A stretch of 64,000 nucleotides of DNA from NCBI RefSeq assembly GCF_050908995.1, contig NC_135123.1, forward strand, positions 6,758,001 through 6,822,000, written 5' to 3'. This document shows, piece after piece, positions 28,258-40,600 of the stretch. How positions within the stretch are numbered: position 1 is the first letter of the stretch; every line of letters starts with the position of its first letter. A model generated the notes under the pieces. It saw only the letters and a list, made by a program, of their open reading frames with translations, was not told where the DNA came from and searched no databases. Position numbers and translations under genes: made by a program. Source of the DNA: Andrena cerasifolii (lineage: Eukaryota; Arthropoda; Insecta; Hymenoptera; Andrenidae).

Positions 28258-31200
28258 CTAAAGGTTTCATCGTCGTATAGATTCGTGCAGTTTACGTTGA
28301 AGTCTGTACCTTATGGTCTATGGTATACCTACCTCCACGGGCTCTTGCGTCTCAGTAACAGTGCTCATGAATGAACTTAAGGACGTAATACTGGCGGCCC
28401 TGGAGTTGCTCCTGCTCGGAGGAGCAGAAGTCGATTTCGTCTCCTCCGCGGGCGGTTGGCTCTCCAACAGCCTTCCAAAATCTACTCCCATTGTAGCCAA
28501 CTCGTCGTAAGCGCTGTAATACAAGGTTGTTGATAGACGATAAGTCCCCTGGCTAAGTAAATATTCTGCGAATGAAAGATCTTTCGAGCGTACCCCTCGG
28601 CTTGGATTTCCCCATCTTTCAACACGATTATCCTGTCTACGTTTCTTAAGTACTGTAATTGATGAGTGACGAGGATTCTAGTCTTCCCTCTCAAGTACTT
28701 CTCGATACATTCCTCGAACATGTGCTTGCCGACATGAGCGTCCACGGCGCTCAGAGGATCATCCAGTAAGTACATGTCCGACTCGGAGTACACCGCTCTG
28801 GCCAGGTTGATCCTAGACAGTAGGTGAATCGTTCATGATTATTATGACACGGAAAGAGCAAGCACTGACGATTATAATCACTGACCTAGCACGCTGGCCG
28901 CCCGACAAACTGATACCCCTTTCACCCACGATCGTTTTGTCGCCATATGGCAACAGGGTGAAGTCCCTCTTCAATTGGCACACTTTCGTCACGCGATCGT
29001 AACGGAACTGATCCATCTTCCTGCCGAATAGAATATTTTGCCTGACAGAGCCGGCGAACAGCCACGGTTCTTGGCTGGCGTACGCCAAGCTCGCGTTTAC
29101 CTGTAGAAGAGAACGCTCACATTAGGACTATAGAATATTCGTAACAGGATAACGTAGTTGCGCGAAAGACAATGCAAACCTGTATGGAACCAGTCTGCAA
29201 GGGTAATTCCTTGAGTATCACATTAAGTAAACTACTTTTACCCGCACCAACTTGGCCAACGACGGCGACCAGTTCGCCTGGCTTCACTTTAATGTTTATG
29301 TTCTTTAAAGTCTCTTCTTTATCGTAAGGCAGCCATTTTGCGCAAGCGTTTTTTAAGCTAAGTGGGCTGTCGTCTTTACAGTCATTCGTCTCGATTTTAT
29401 CATACTTGACATCGTTCGTCTCCTTCGTTATGCTGTTGATATCGGTCTTGTTGTTCTCGGCATCCATTGGTTTCACTTTCTCGTCTTTGTCCTTCTCTTT
29501 CATCTCGTCCATTTCCTCGTACAACATGAATCGTTGCAAACGATTTATAGAAACGAGTGCCTCGGCCACTTGCGTTATCCCTGTAAGGTATGTCCTTCCG
29601 TTAACTCTTTAATCAATTCTCATGAATATACACCGGATCGAATGGTACTTGCCTTGTGGGAAGTAGACAGTCATAGTCTGCCGTAGTATATTGTAGTACG
29701 CCGTTAACATAAATACTTTCTCGGCGGTTATCTTGTGACCGTATAAAATATACGCTAATATGGTGATGAACAGGGACATCCTCGTGCTGAATATAATGAA
29801 AGACATGGTGACACCTCTGATTAAAGACGTGGCTCGGAGAACATTGATTTCCCTCCTGCATCAAAAGAAAATACATTACGTATTTAATAACGTGCACCTG
29901 GAGGAATTCTAATCGCGTGATGAGAACTTTACTTTCTCGCTCTTTCGACTAGAGCGCTAAACGGTTTCTCCCATGTGTACATCTTAATTGCCTGAATGCC
30001 GCTAATGATTTCGTTCGTCAATCGAACCCTCTCGTCCGTTCTCATGGCAGTTTTCAATCTGAATATCGAGGACTTCTTCCCCAAGTACCCTGCACAGTTT
30101 CAAAATAGTTGTGACACAGACAGTTCCTTGTAACGTGACTCCTCTATTGTAACATACAGTTTTCAGTACCTTGCAAGGGAATGAACATTAGAAGCGTTGC
30201 GACTCCAATGATAGCAGATATTTCCACCTCTTGGTACATGAAATATATGATGATGATGGTCTCGAGCGGGCCAATCCACAAGTAATGTAAAAATATAATT
30301 GCCATGTCGAATCTATTGACGTCGTTGGACAAGAGATTGACCGCCTGCCCTACTGTTGTTTCGCCCAGAGCTGTTCTCGAGAGTCTGAGCGATTTTCTGT
30401 ATATTAAGGAACAACACGCCACGCGCATCTTCATCCCCATGTGGAGTATAGCCATCATGTATGGATGGAAAAAGAAAATTACCAGGGCTGAGCATAATAC
30501 TACACCGGTTGCGTATAAATAGGCATCTCCCTTCGATACTTCATCAGTGTTGAAGTATTTTAATAGTTTACCAAGGAATATTGGTTGCGCTACCCTGTAT
30601 GTGGAAAATTGATAAGTAAGCGTGGGTATTTAACTGCAAGCCACAAGAACAGCATGCCCAAAATTCAACTACGTTCATTAGCACTGTCATCTAAATTAAC
30701 ATAGCATACACTACAGTCTAACTAGAAAATCCTACATGAATACTGAATAAAACGTAAAATATACGCCTAGCACTGTTAGATTTCTAAAACGTAAACGTTA
30801 TAAGAGTCAAGCTCTTGAGAAATCAAGTTGATAAGAGTATTAGTAGATACAGAATATAAGGGGCTTAGGGACTTAACGATCTCGTCACGTCTTTATTTTC
30901 ATGAACTTGCGAGTCGGAAGAATTGTGTGATCTGGGCAGTGATACGTTATGTACTGGTACATGTGGAAATTTTGTATGATCGTAGTAACGAATCAGAAGT
31001 CCAAGAAACTGGGGCTGTAGTGATCTGAACATGTAATAGAGAAACTTTAAGAACTTATACACGGTGCCTTAAGATCTTCCATTGCAATAGTAATCATTCA
31101 TGACATAGAGAAACGCATCATACTCCTGTTACATACCTGAGTACAATCTCCCCAATAGCTAGAAATATTCCATACAGCCCTAACTTTAAGCCGAAACATC

Positions 31201-31962
31201 TTAGAAGAGCTTTCGTTAAACTGGGCCCCTTCACTTTCTTCTTCACATCATATTTCTTTCTACCGCTATCTTTTTCTTCGCTAAGTAATTTGCGTTTTTC
31301 GTACGCTTGGCATTCCTTCTCCCACGCACCCGCTAGCTTTGTGCCCAAAATACTGCTTGTGTGCTCTTTGAGGGGCCTGTATAAATCGGTCAGTTCTAAA
31401 TCTTTCTTATAACCGATCCAGAACGTAGGCAGGACCCATCTGTTAATGGAAATCAACAATGGCGATTACCACGTATAATTCAGTTACATTTATTTTTAGT
31501 TTGAGATATAAATTATTTTAATCATCAATTCTATGTACTATTATCTTTGAATCACTGATTGCAACAGGTATTCCAAGGCAGAGCGATTATCTCTGTTGTT
31601 AAGCATTTAATATCAATGGTAATTGATCGAAGGTAACAGAAAACGTCTACCCAGGACTACTAATAATTGATAACAATAAACAGATCAAAAAGTCCACTTA
31701 TTTGCGGAGTGAAGGAATTCAAGATAGTTCCTACCTTGTTTGCACAAGGCTTATTTGTACATGATAAGGGTATACTTTTATGCCAATGCTCATTTACCTT
31801 GATTTTACCTTGGTTCTGTGCTTTTATTAGTAGACCATGACAAGGAGAAAAACAGGTAAGAGTCATTGTATTTTGTAATACTTACGTAAATGTTAAAGCA
31901 CTAAGAGGATTTACCCCCTCCCGTGGATTCTTCTTTCTTTCGGCCTTTACTTTCCCATCCAT
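26031..31962 (-). CDS. ABCC4-like: ABCC4/MRP4-like ABC exporter, copy B (14 exons)
   Basis: Second complete copy. Exons in gene order: 31886-31962, 31137-31439, 30170-30594, 29933-30089, 29653-29855, 29180-29580, 28886-29100, 28594-28812, 28333-28513, 28081-28257, 27544-28000, 27035-27410, 26254-26950, 26031-26174. Every exon has the same length as in copy A, giving 1343 residues with no frameshift or stop. Both Walker A motifs (GQVGAGKSS, GRTGAGKSS) and both signatures are intact, so it should be a working pump. Exon 1 is the same except its end (LTFT for ATFI). It shares only a few hundred bases of upstream sequence with copy A, so its promoter may differ. Confidence 0.93.
28333..29580 (-). 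CDS. ABCC4-like: ABCC copy B, exons 6-9 (NBD1 and linker)
   Basis: Nearly identical to copy A, introns included. Visible protein changes are only F/L and K/N near the start of exon 6, I/M in EE(I/M)DEM, V/A in D(V/A)HVGKHM and A/T in the Ser-rich linker. Walker A, signature and Walker B are unchanged. Confidence 0.92.
29653..31439 (-). CDS. ABCC4-like: ABCC copy B, exons 2-5 (TMD1)
   Basis: The most diverged part of the pair. Copy B reads FWIGYKKDLELTDLYRPL where A reads FSVGYKKDLELSDLCRPL. The first helix region is LYATGVVLCSALVIFFFHPY against LHAAGIVLCSVLDVLVYNPS. Exon 5 ends YFPQG against YFALG. Copy B is closer to what I know as the MRP4 consensus here (H-P-Y-M-M, Y-F-P-Q-G), so A has probably changed more. 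The GC donor of exon 5 is kept. Confidence 0.9.
30982..31024 (-). pseudogene. Orphan exon-3-like relic in copy B
   Basis: Exact counterpart of 22041-22083. The 14-codon stretch is unchanged, and the neighbouring bases are also nearly identical, so the relic predates the duplication. The GT that follows closely in copy A (CCACGTGTA) is lost in copy B (CCACATGTA). Confidence 0.55.
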
Positions 31963-32215
31963 GATAATTTTGCATTTATGCACTTATCTTCCCTGTAAAA
32001 TATTGTTTAAACATATTTTATTTAAACAGATTAAGCTCCAGACAATGTAGTCAACAAATACGTAAAAGCACATAAAATTCAAACAAATAATACTGAAAAC
32101 AAAATGATGAATGATATATATCCTTTGTTAAGCTGATAATAATAATGATTGCGCGATATATCTTGCATTATTCATGATCAAGACAGATTTAGATATCTTT
32201 CATTGATAGCCTTTG

Positions 32216-35200
32216 TACGGACATTCGTTCGCAATGTACAACTATTCAGGAAGAAAATTTAGAAATAATTAACTATTACAAGAATTTCCAGAGGAGCAAG
32301 GTGTCATTGACACCTGCAAAAATACAATTACCATTGTTTTGTAGAGCATCAAGTAAACACATGTGTGTTAACTTGAATGGAAGTTCTTATCATGAAAAAT
32401 AATGTGGAAACAGATAAGTTGTCTAGGTAAACATAGAATGTATTCTAGAATCATCAATATAATGATGTTTGCTAATGAATTTCAATGTAGTATCAATTTA
32501 ATTTTCTATTCGCACGTAGAGGAACATGACCTTGCATATTTTTTTATTCAGGTTTCTCGTATCTACATGTGATGTCCACAAACAGCAACATTGCGTAGTA
32601 ATACAGGGTAGTTGCGATACAATGGAAAGCAGAAATTAAACGTATTATACTGCTTTCTGATAATTATACGCATGTTAATTGCACGCGACTATTAATTAAG
32701 GTACATTGTCTTGCTGAACTTTACTCATTACTTAACTTCCTCAAAGCGTGTTGACACAAGTGATATGTAATCACACTGTGACTAGTAAGGCAAAGACCTA
32801 ATACAAAGGCACTACAAATTCCTTGATATCAAACACTACAGATAAATCTTTAACACCAAATAAAACTTTCTGTGATTTTTTATAACTTTCCCTTATACAG
32901 ACTTGCTCGCAAAACAGATCCCTTTCTTACAGACTAAAAAAAGGCAGAATATTGCAGGTATAAACTCTTGCTTCGACCTTTTCAAGAGAAAGCCTCTTCT
33001 AGCATTCCATCAAAATGTACAGGGTGTTTCAGAACTACAGGTATAGGCTCAAAATAGAATTGTGTAAAGTTTAAGTAAACAAAAACCCGTAGTATGATCC
33101 TATTCAATGTAGTCAGTGTCTCGAATCATGAATAAAGAGCACATTGTACGTACAACTACACATGCCAGAGAATGATAACATTGACTTCCAAGTACAAAGT
33201 CGAGTTTCGCGAGAACTAAACGCAATTTAATTGAAGCAGGTTTTGAAATTACGGACTGTAATGATACTAGTGATTCATAAAAGCTGTACATTCTATTATA
33301 TTCTTCCGGAATTACAGGGGCTGTTGCGAAGTATAATAATATTCGTGCGCCGACGCTTCAGAAGTGTTAAAAATAAAATCACGCTAGAACTTTTCGTAAG
33401 ATTACATTTCCTGTTATCGAATTATCTCCAAAAATGATGTCTTGATTTCGAGCTGCCTTACTTATAATTGTCGGTACTATCAGGAGCCTACTTAATCCCC
33501 CTTTATCTAATTAGTAAAATACATATATAAGCATTGCCTACCATCGAAATCGATCGAACCTTTCCCCTTTTCACCGATACGTGCTTGATCTAATCTAGCC
33601 ATTATCCCGACGATACTCATCATTTCGCAAAAACGAGTCGGACTGTGCACGCGTGATTCCCGCAAAAGCCCGTGAAGAAAATCTTCCACGAAGAAAGCGA
33701 AGTTTGATCGTGCTCGGATTACATAATGATAAAAGCCAATTTAAAGCATCGAAATTTTGCAGCCTCGACCTCATGACGCCTGTCCCTACACCGTTAACCA
33801 TTCGTTTAATATTCGTTGAAGCGCGCCTCGATCAAAAGCTGCCCTATCCTAAGTACTTATGTGTTTCTCTCGTACGGTGGTTTCGAGTGGTTTCGACCGA
33901 ATGCAGCGATCCGTGTCGCGACTGAAAATGAAAATGCAGCGAAAGGCGGCGAAACGATGGGGGAGACGATCCGCTATTCGGCGTTTCATGGTGCACTTAC
34001 GATCAACGGGAATTAATCCTGTCTAGTTGCCAGCACGTGAATGTCCTATTACTTTTCGATTGACTAACGATTTGTCGGATGACAATCGACGACATCCACC
34101 GAGTTCCGCTTAAGTAAAAGGCCGTTACTCGACTAACGTTCGAGTGGCCGACGCTCGCATGTGTCATTCGTTAACCTTAAACTGACACGTGATCAGAAGC
34201 GGCGGCCGTGAGTGGATATCTCTGGTGGGCCAGAGCATTTCTGCTTCGCGCTTCCCGACTCTTTAAGTATTCCCATGCCGTCGCCGTGATCAACATGGCA
34301 TCTCTCGCTAAGGCGACGAAAACGGGGGACTTATCGGACGGTACATCACGGGTAACATACGAGTAAATAACATCGTCATCCAGATAACGTAATCGGCAAA
34401 TACGGTGCTACGAGTTACGACAGATCAAATACGTGACAGGTAACGGATGATGATACGGATAAAAAAAGAAGGCTTCGGTTTTCGATACTTTTGGTGCGGA
34501 ATTTCCATTTAACGGCGACTCGAGCGCCATCTAGGGACCACGCTATCAAGTAACGAACGCATAGGAGTAATTTGATGCGTATATTCGATTTCTGCGATTC
34601 ATCCTTATCATATGACCAATCGTTTATCATCCGTGGATATTCTGTCGATTCATTGTAGGTAAAACAGTGGAGGTGTTTGCGAATAAGACGAATCGGAAAT
34701 AGGTTTAAGATTTTATTTCATGGAATCCATCGGAACTCTCGGTAACATCTTTTTGTACAACGTGTGTGTATATAAGTACATCTCGACGCGTTAAAAAACG
34801 GTAAGAATGGGAAATCAAGTAGGGCAGCGTTAGAATACAGTTTTAAGTACACATCGCGCACGCATACAAAGAAGAACTTTCATCGGTTGGCAGAGGGATC
34901 GTTTCGCTTTTGAAAGATCTGGTTTTGTATAAGTGTGTATATATATATATGTGCGTTGAGGGCCTGTTTCGGCGACAAGCACCTTCAGGCGTCTTTCATC
35001 CTCGGTTTCTCTTAAAACTTACAAAAGAACAGTCTTGAGCATTTTTGATATATCGTTATTCCCATCGGTATCGCGAAACGTTACAGCAAACGGCTAAGTT
35101 TCTTCTTCGAATTCCAACTAAAATCTGCCCAATGCCTGTTTAAGTACCGCAGATGATTACTGCTTCCCGCAAAAATCACTTAAGAAAAATGTTGGCGAAA

Positions 35201-35990
35201 AGATCGTACAAATATTAGGAACTAAATAGTGCCTCGTTTCTCTGGCCCTTAAACCGCTTCGTTCTTTCACTTCCCTTTACACCGTTCATCCCGTCTTCGT
35301 CCAGCTTCCGTTTCCGCGTATAGCGCACGCTCAACGAGAAACTGGGAGCCTCACGTTCGAGCCTCGAAACGAGCCGATCGCGTTCGGCACCCCTTTCCGC
35401 AAGAACGCACGGTGCTTCGTTAGATTCTTAATCGAAACAAGTACGCACCCTCCCCCTCTGTTTAAACAGAGAAACGGAACGGCAGAAACAAAACAAAAAC
35501 GGCAAGATCTGTTGCCACGAACGGAGAAGTAACGTAGACTTGTCTCTCATTAAATACAAATAAATACGACAATAATTAATACATATATGTATGTATACAC
35601 GTGTATATGTATATATATGTTAGCATATATATCTACAACATAGTTTCGCTTAACGTAAAAAGAGAGAGGAATAGCGAGCCCTCGCGTCGACTGAAATTCC
35701 ATCGGATCTAATCGGAACGCGAGGATCGTTTGGCCAACATACCGCGAACATTCGTGCGGGTTCAATCGACGACGCTCGCGCGATTATAATACGACAAGAA
35801 TGGCGCGAGCTTGAAATTGGCTAGATTACGTGTGTGGGTGACGAAGTAAAACGGATATCGGGGGCCCTCGGTTTCATCGACCGCGAGCCTGCATCGAGGA
35901 TCGAGCTCGCTGATCACCGATGAACCCAGCGCCACGATCGTAGCCAGAAGTCGCGGGGATTATTCTCAGTGGACACAGATATTTGGCCGC
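32216..35990. other. Intergenic region upstream of ABCC copy B
   Basis: No exon recognised. It holds the likely promoter of copy B and the far 3' flank of the LRR gene. Small (TA)n/(TATG)n microsatellites occur at about 34936-34950 and 35577-35622. The short open frames have no domain. Confidence 0.45.
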
Positions 35991-35993
35991 AAT

Positions 35994-35999
35994 TTTATT
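35994..35999 (-). terminator. Candidate poly(A) signal for the LRR gene
   Basis: AATAAA on the minus strand about 530 bases after the LRR stop codon; the nearest clear signal on that strand. Confidence 0.35.
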
Positions 36000-36528
36000 T
36001 AACATCGATGCTCTCCTCGTCCTTCTTCCTCCTGCTCTCGCGTCGCATCCTGTGGAACGTCGAGGTTCCGCGAAGTCTTCTAGAAATTCGCCGGAAACAA
36101 GCCTGCTTTGCGCCTGGAAATATAACACACCATCAGGCAACTAACTCTCGGCGAGCTCGCGAAGCTTCTGCATAAGTAGTCCAGTAAAATTAGAAGGGAC
36201 TGTGGCCAATCACCGGAATAATTCCCAGCAACCTACATTTCTGCAGGGGCCTTCATTTCGTCGATTTAATCAATACTTCAAAAGTCCCCGTCGATGCCAG
36301 AGCCAGCAAAAGGGTCAAAGGTATACCAAAAAACAGTTCTTCTCGAATATCTCGTTAGCGGTCAGTTTTACAATAGAAATAGTTATAAAATTTGTAGCGA
36401 ATTTCACTGGACTGAAGACACTTTAGCGATAGCACCGCAGTGGACAAAGAAGACCTAATCTACCTTGCAAATCGTACCTGATACTGTACCTGACGATCCA
36501 CCTGGACCAGGCAACGCCGCTGGATCGC

Positions 36529-37368
36529 TCAGGTGTTCTCCGGCCGGCTGAGATTGCTGTTGAGCAGCTCGGTGTTCGCGTTGTTGGCGTTCAGCCGCTG
36601 CTCCTCCTTCAGCTTCTTCTTCCGCCGCTTGTTCCGCTTGTGCACGCAGAACAGGCCGACGAACAGGCAGAAGAGGAACACAGAGATGCAGCAGGCAACT
36701 AGTATCCACGTGGTCCTCGCCTTCTCAGTCTCGATCCGCAGCTGAAGGATGTTCGTGCAGCGCTCGTAGAGCTCGGAGGTACGGTTGCTGACCTCGAGCT
36801 TCGGGGAGCAGCCCTTCTCGAGCTCCTCGGTGCAGTTGAACAGTGGCAGAGCACGGATCCCGCGAGCGTCGAACCAGGCGTTCAACGCGTGGCACTCGCA
36901 GGCATCCGAGTTGAACTTGATGGGATTCCTGGAGAGGTCCAGGGTCTTGAGAGAGCAGAACGGTGCCAGCTCCTCCGGCGAGACCGCGGCGATGACGTTG
37001 TCGGAGAGGTTGAGGTGCGCGAGATTGGGCACCGGGTCCAGCCGGGGGATCTTTAAGAGCCGGTTCTTGGCCAGCTGAAGGAAGTTCAGGGGGGACTTGA
37101 CGTCTAGGCGGCCGAAGAGGTCGTCGGTGAGCTTGTTGCCGCAGAGGTACAGCTTGCGCAAGTAGGGCAGCTGGAAGAGGCTCCTGGGCAGGTCGTCGCA
37201 GCCGTTCGTCGAGAGGTCCAGCACCTCCAGGTAGCGCAGGCCCGTGAACGCTGCCTCCTCGATGTACTGGATGAAATTGTCGCCTAGGTAGAGGAACGCG
37301 AGGTTCTTGTACAGGGACAAGCTGTCGTTCCTCAGCTCCCGTAGTCTGTTCACCGACACGTCCAGGAT
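36529..37368 (-). CDS. LRR membrane protein, exon with repeats, helix and tail
   Basis: Starts after CTTCCCGTAG with I-L-D-V-S-V-N-R-L-R-E-L and ends at the TGA at 36531-36529. It carries most repeats, the C-terminal cap, the transmembrane segment and a cytoplasmic tail of about 45 residues ending NSNLSRPENT. The tail shows a polybasic KRNKRRKKKLK just inside the membrane. Confidence 0.88.
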   Translation of the reverse strand: MLDVSVNRLRELRNDSLSLYKNLAFLYLGDNFIQYIEEAAFTGLRYLEVLDLSTNGCDDLPRSLFQLPYLRKLYLCGNKLTDDLFGRLDVKSPLNFLQLAKNRLLKIPRLDPVPNLAHLNLSDNVIAAVSPEELAPFCSLKTLDLSRNPIKFNSDACECHALNAWFDARGIRALPLFNCTEELEKGCSPKLEVSNRTSELYERCTNILQLRIETEKARTTWILVACCISVFLFCLFVGLFCVHKRNKRRKKKLKEEQRLNANNANTELLNSNLSRPENT

Positions 37369-37663
37369 CTACGGGAAGGGGACGATGGTTAATCGAGTGA
37401 ACCGAGGATCCTTCTCCTATACAGCATTGCCAGCAAGCCCACCTGAATGTCGGTCTTCAAAGTGGTGGGGATCTCTCTCAGGTCCAGATTCGAGCAGCGA
37501 ACTTGAAGCATCGAGTACGACCTGCTGTAGCGGCAGGTCCTCGAGGGGATGTCCTGCTCCATGACCAGCGTTGGACCAGAAGAGCCGAGCACCATCGCGC
37601 CGGGCACAGTGGCCACGACGAGGCCCAGCATCAGCAGCCCGTTCACGAACAACACGCCCATGC
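36529..37663 (-). CDS. LRR single-pass membrane protein
   Basis: Two coding exons: 37443-37663 (ATG at 37661) and 36529-37368, joined in phase 0 across a 74-base intron, encode 352 residues. A signal peptide (MGVLFVNGLLMLGLVVATVP) is followed by a Cys-containing cap, about five leucine-rich repeats (NLAFLYLGDNFIQYIEEAAF, YLEVLDLSTNGCDDLPRSLF, SLKTLDLSRNPI), a Cys-rich C-cap (ACECHALNAWFDARG), one helix (TWILVACCISVFLFCLFVGL) and a basic, Lys/Arg-rich tail. The exon begins two bases before the ATG after a TTGCAG acceptor, so a 5' non-coding exon lies further right. LRR proteins of this form act in adhesion or as co-receptors; I do not recognise a specific orthologue. Confidence 0.88.
37443..37663 (-). 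CDS. LRR membrane protein, first coding exon
   Basis: After the acceptor TTTGTTGCAG come two untranslated bases and the ATG. It encodes the signal peptide and the N-terminal cap region ending LDLREIPTTLKTDIQ, then the donor GTGGGC. V-R-C-S-N-L-D-L-R-E-I-P is the typical start of an LRR N-cap. Confidence 0.85.
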
Positions 37664-40600
37664 CTGCAACAAAGAAAAGGAATTGTTCACGCGGAGACTG
37701 GAGGTTGAATGGTATCTCGAGAGATCGTCGACCATGTCCCGAGGATCGTCGACTTCTCTCGACCATCCGGGGAGCAACGTCAGAACGATGGTTCGATCGC
37801 GAGAAGCTGGCTGCCGCGTTTACTTTGTTTCTGCCCGCTAAAGCCAACCTCGTTAACTCGCGCGGGGGACAACTTTCGCCCTTTAATCTTCCCCATCGCT
37901 TAGGAAGTTCCCCGGAGTTCGCAGCGCGCAGTTCCGTTCAAGGAAACACCGTGACGGGCTGTTCCACCGTCGATGCTCGTCGATCATCGCGCTCCAGGCT
38001 CTACTGAAGCAACAATCCGCGCGAGTGGATGGAGCAACGGAAGAGGGTTATCGCGAGGGCAGCTAGGAATTCGCGGATACGCGCGTGGCCCCCGAAGAAA
38101 TCGGTTTACCCATTCGGACTACCGAACGAAGACCCCGAGAGCTTCGGTGTTTATTATCCCAGGTTCTGATGAACCGCAGAGGCAGCGGCAGCCTATAGCG
38201 CGAGCCAACTTCGCTCTGGTCCGAGCCAGAGGGCTTTACACACTTTCCGCGCGTGGCCACTAAAAATTCTAATCTCCCAGCCGCGCTGCCCAGCCTTCCC
38301 TCTGTCGCGAGACTCGCTCGCCCGGCGTTAATTCAGATCGAATCGAACGGAGCGAATGATTCCGCTGAATAACGGCTGGGGCTGTTGATGCGCCGGCAAA
38401 TCTTTAGTCGCGATCGGGGTGGCTCCTGGATCGGATCCCGGCTGGATCGAGCCTGCACCGGTGAAACCATCCGAATCTCTCGGCAGAGGAGATACGTCGA
38501 TAGCCGTTTCAGAGGCCCTGCTGGCTGAACAGGCGAACCGAAATAGACTGTGTTATCGCGAAGGTGCATGCGTTACGCAGCAACAGGTCTGCGAAATGTA
38601 ACAGAGGAGCTTGGCAGCGCGATTGCTGTTTATTGTGCGCGGCCACGTGTGCCGAGCGAGCCTCCCCCGTGTCTTCCTATCGATCCCCCGTCCGGATTCA
38701 TCTCCTTCTTCGGGGATCTTCGCAATTTCCCATCCACCGACCGCGACTTTCCTTCCTCGCAGCTACCACGCCTGGATATTCCAGCTGCGAGGGTTCAAAC
38801 AACTCGTCAATTAAACCCACCGAGTCCACGCAGCCGCGCTCCTTCGCCGACTGCTCGGAAAGCCTCGCTGCTGTTCACTTGTTTTCACCCCCGTCACGTT
38901 TTTCAGCTTCAATTTGCGGCGCGTGCGTTTTACGAGAACAGCCAGGCGCAATCACACGTAACAGTACAGACCCAGTGCAGCGAAAAAAATATACACGGCC
39001 AGGGCAGGCAAGCGTTCGGGTGGTAGCAATTTTTTTCCGCGAACGGGAGTCGATCAAGCTTTCGGAAACCCCTTAATGCTCCGCCTCGAAGACGTATCGT
39101 TACAATCGAGCGCCTCTCAAAGCACATTTCAGTCGGAACGTTTACAAGTTCGGTAAATATTCCCCCGGCGCTGCTTCTCGACGAGCAAGCGATTATATCT
39201 TAAGCAAAGGCGGTCAGAGGGACTTCAGGTTCCACGACCGATCGCGAGTCTTTTCGCCCAGGATTTCGCGCTCGCTTTCTCCTTTCTCTTCCGTTCGCCA
39301 CGGAGAACAGTAAGCGCATGTTGCACTTCTTTCACTTATTTCGCTCCCCGCTTTTCCCATCGTACGATCCCGCGAAAATTCGGGGTTTTCGCCGAGCCCC
39401 TCTGCGAGGAGTCCAGCCGGGTCTCCGTGAAAACGGAATATCGAGGGGCGCGTGTTCGTTTCTCGGCTAGTATGCACGCCTCGAACACCGCGAATCATCC
39501 GACGAGCCATTGAATGGGTCACGTCCGTTGGAAGCGCGTTTGTCGCTGGCATTTTGTCTCCTCTTTCCCGTGGAAACTACACGCGAATGCCTATCGCGTG
39601 CGCGCGAGATGATTGGATGATCGCGAGTCGGGCATTACGGGGTCCTTTGTCTCGCGTGGAAAGTGCGTCCGAACCGACTGGCCCAAGTTGAAGAGGAGGA
39701 TCTCGCGGCGACGCGGGCCGCTCTTTGACAGCGGATTTCGTCGAATCGTAGCCGATACAATGGAATCAAAGGGGGGGCGAAATGAGGAAAGTTCTAGTCA
39801 CCCTCGTGGAAGAATCTCTCGTCGCACAGATTACAAGTGTATCGTCGAGACTGTACACTCGGTTCCTCCTTTGATAACGCGCTATCTGCAGCTTGTTTGC
39901 CTCCAGTTTCAACATAATCTCGAGTCCGGGCTGAGACGTCTCGGGGGTTTCGCGGGGTACAATCATCCGTCGCGACACGTCACTCGTAAATCACCATTCA
40001 AAGCTGTTGATACACTTCTGCCGGCAGCCTGCTTATGCATAAGGCCCCGGCGACACGCAATCGTGTTTGGAATCAATGTTTGCGCTGTCTCTTTGCGCCA
40101 GGCAACCCGCAATTACCGCTAATGGCTGATAAGGAGGCATCTGAAATCGCTGGCGCTCGACGAGACGTCGCGAGTCAGCTGACCGGACTGTTTAAATAAG
40201 TATTCAGGGATCCCGGTGAACCTGCCAGAGCCCCGAGTCAATATTAATATCCAGCTTATCGGGCGGCCGATACCTGTCGTCGGTTCGCTTCAAAAGAACA
40301 AGCTTGCCGGTTATTAGGGATTAGGAAGCATAATCGAAAATGGTATCGAGCCCGGCGAACGAAATCAGCCTCTTTGACTCGCTCCTCGGCCATAGAATAT
40401 CCGATCCCCAGCGTATTAAGATCCTCTCGGAGAGGAGCCCCCTCCCATCCGCGAAAGCACGGCTATAGTAATAATACTAATGATTCAATTACCAAGGAGC
40501 TTGCCGCGCGACGGAAAAACTCCAAGGGATTTGCGTGCGAACGTAACGAACTCGAGCTCTCGTTACAACTAGACGAACTCGAGAGCAGGGGAGTATCGAT

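Larger units (their letters stand above)
24811..32215. repeat. Tandem segmental duplication, unit B
   Basis: Second unit of the duplication, starting CGTCGATGATGTAGTAACAA and ending about 250 bases beyond the ABCC copy B start codon, where similarity to unit A fades. The units are in the same orientation and separated by about 620 non-homologous bases (24191-24810). Confidence 0.9.

Noticed and set aside
33020..33060. ACAGGGTGTTTCAGAACTAC as the end of a transposon
   Set aside because: No matching inverted end or target duplication found nearby.
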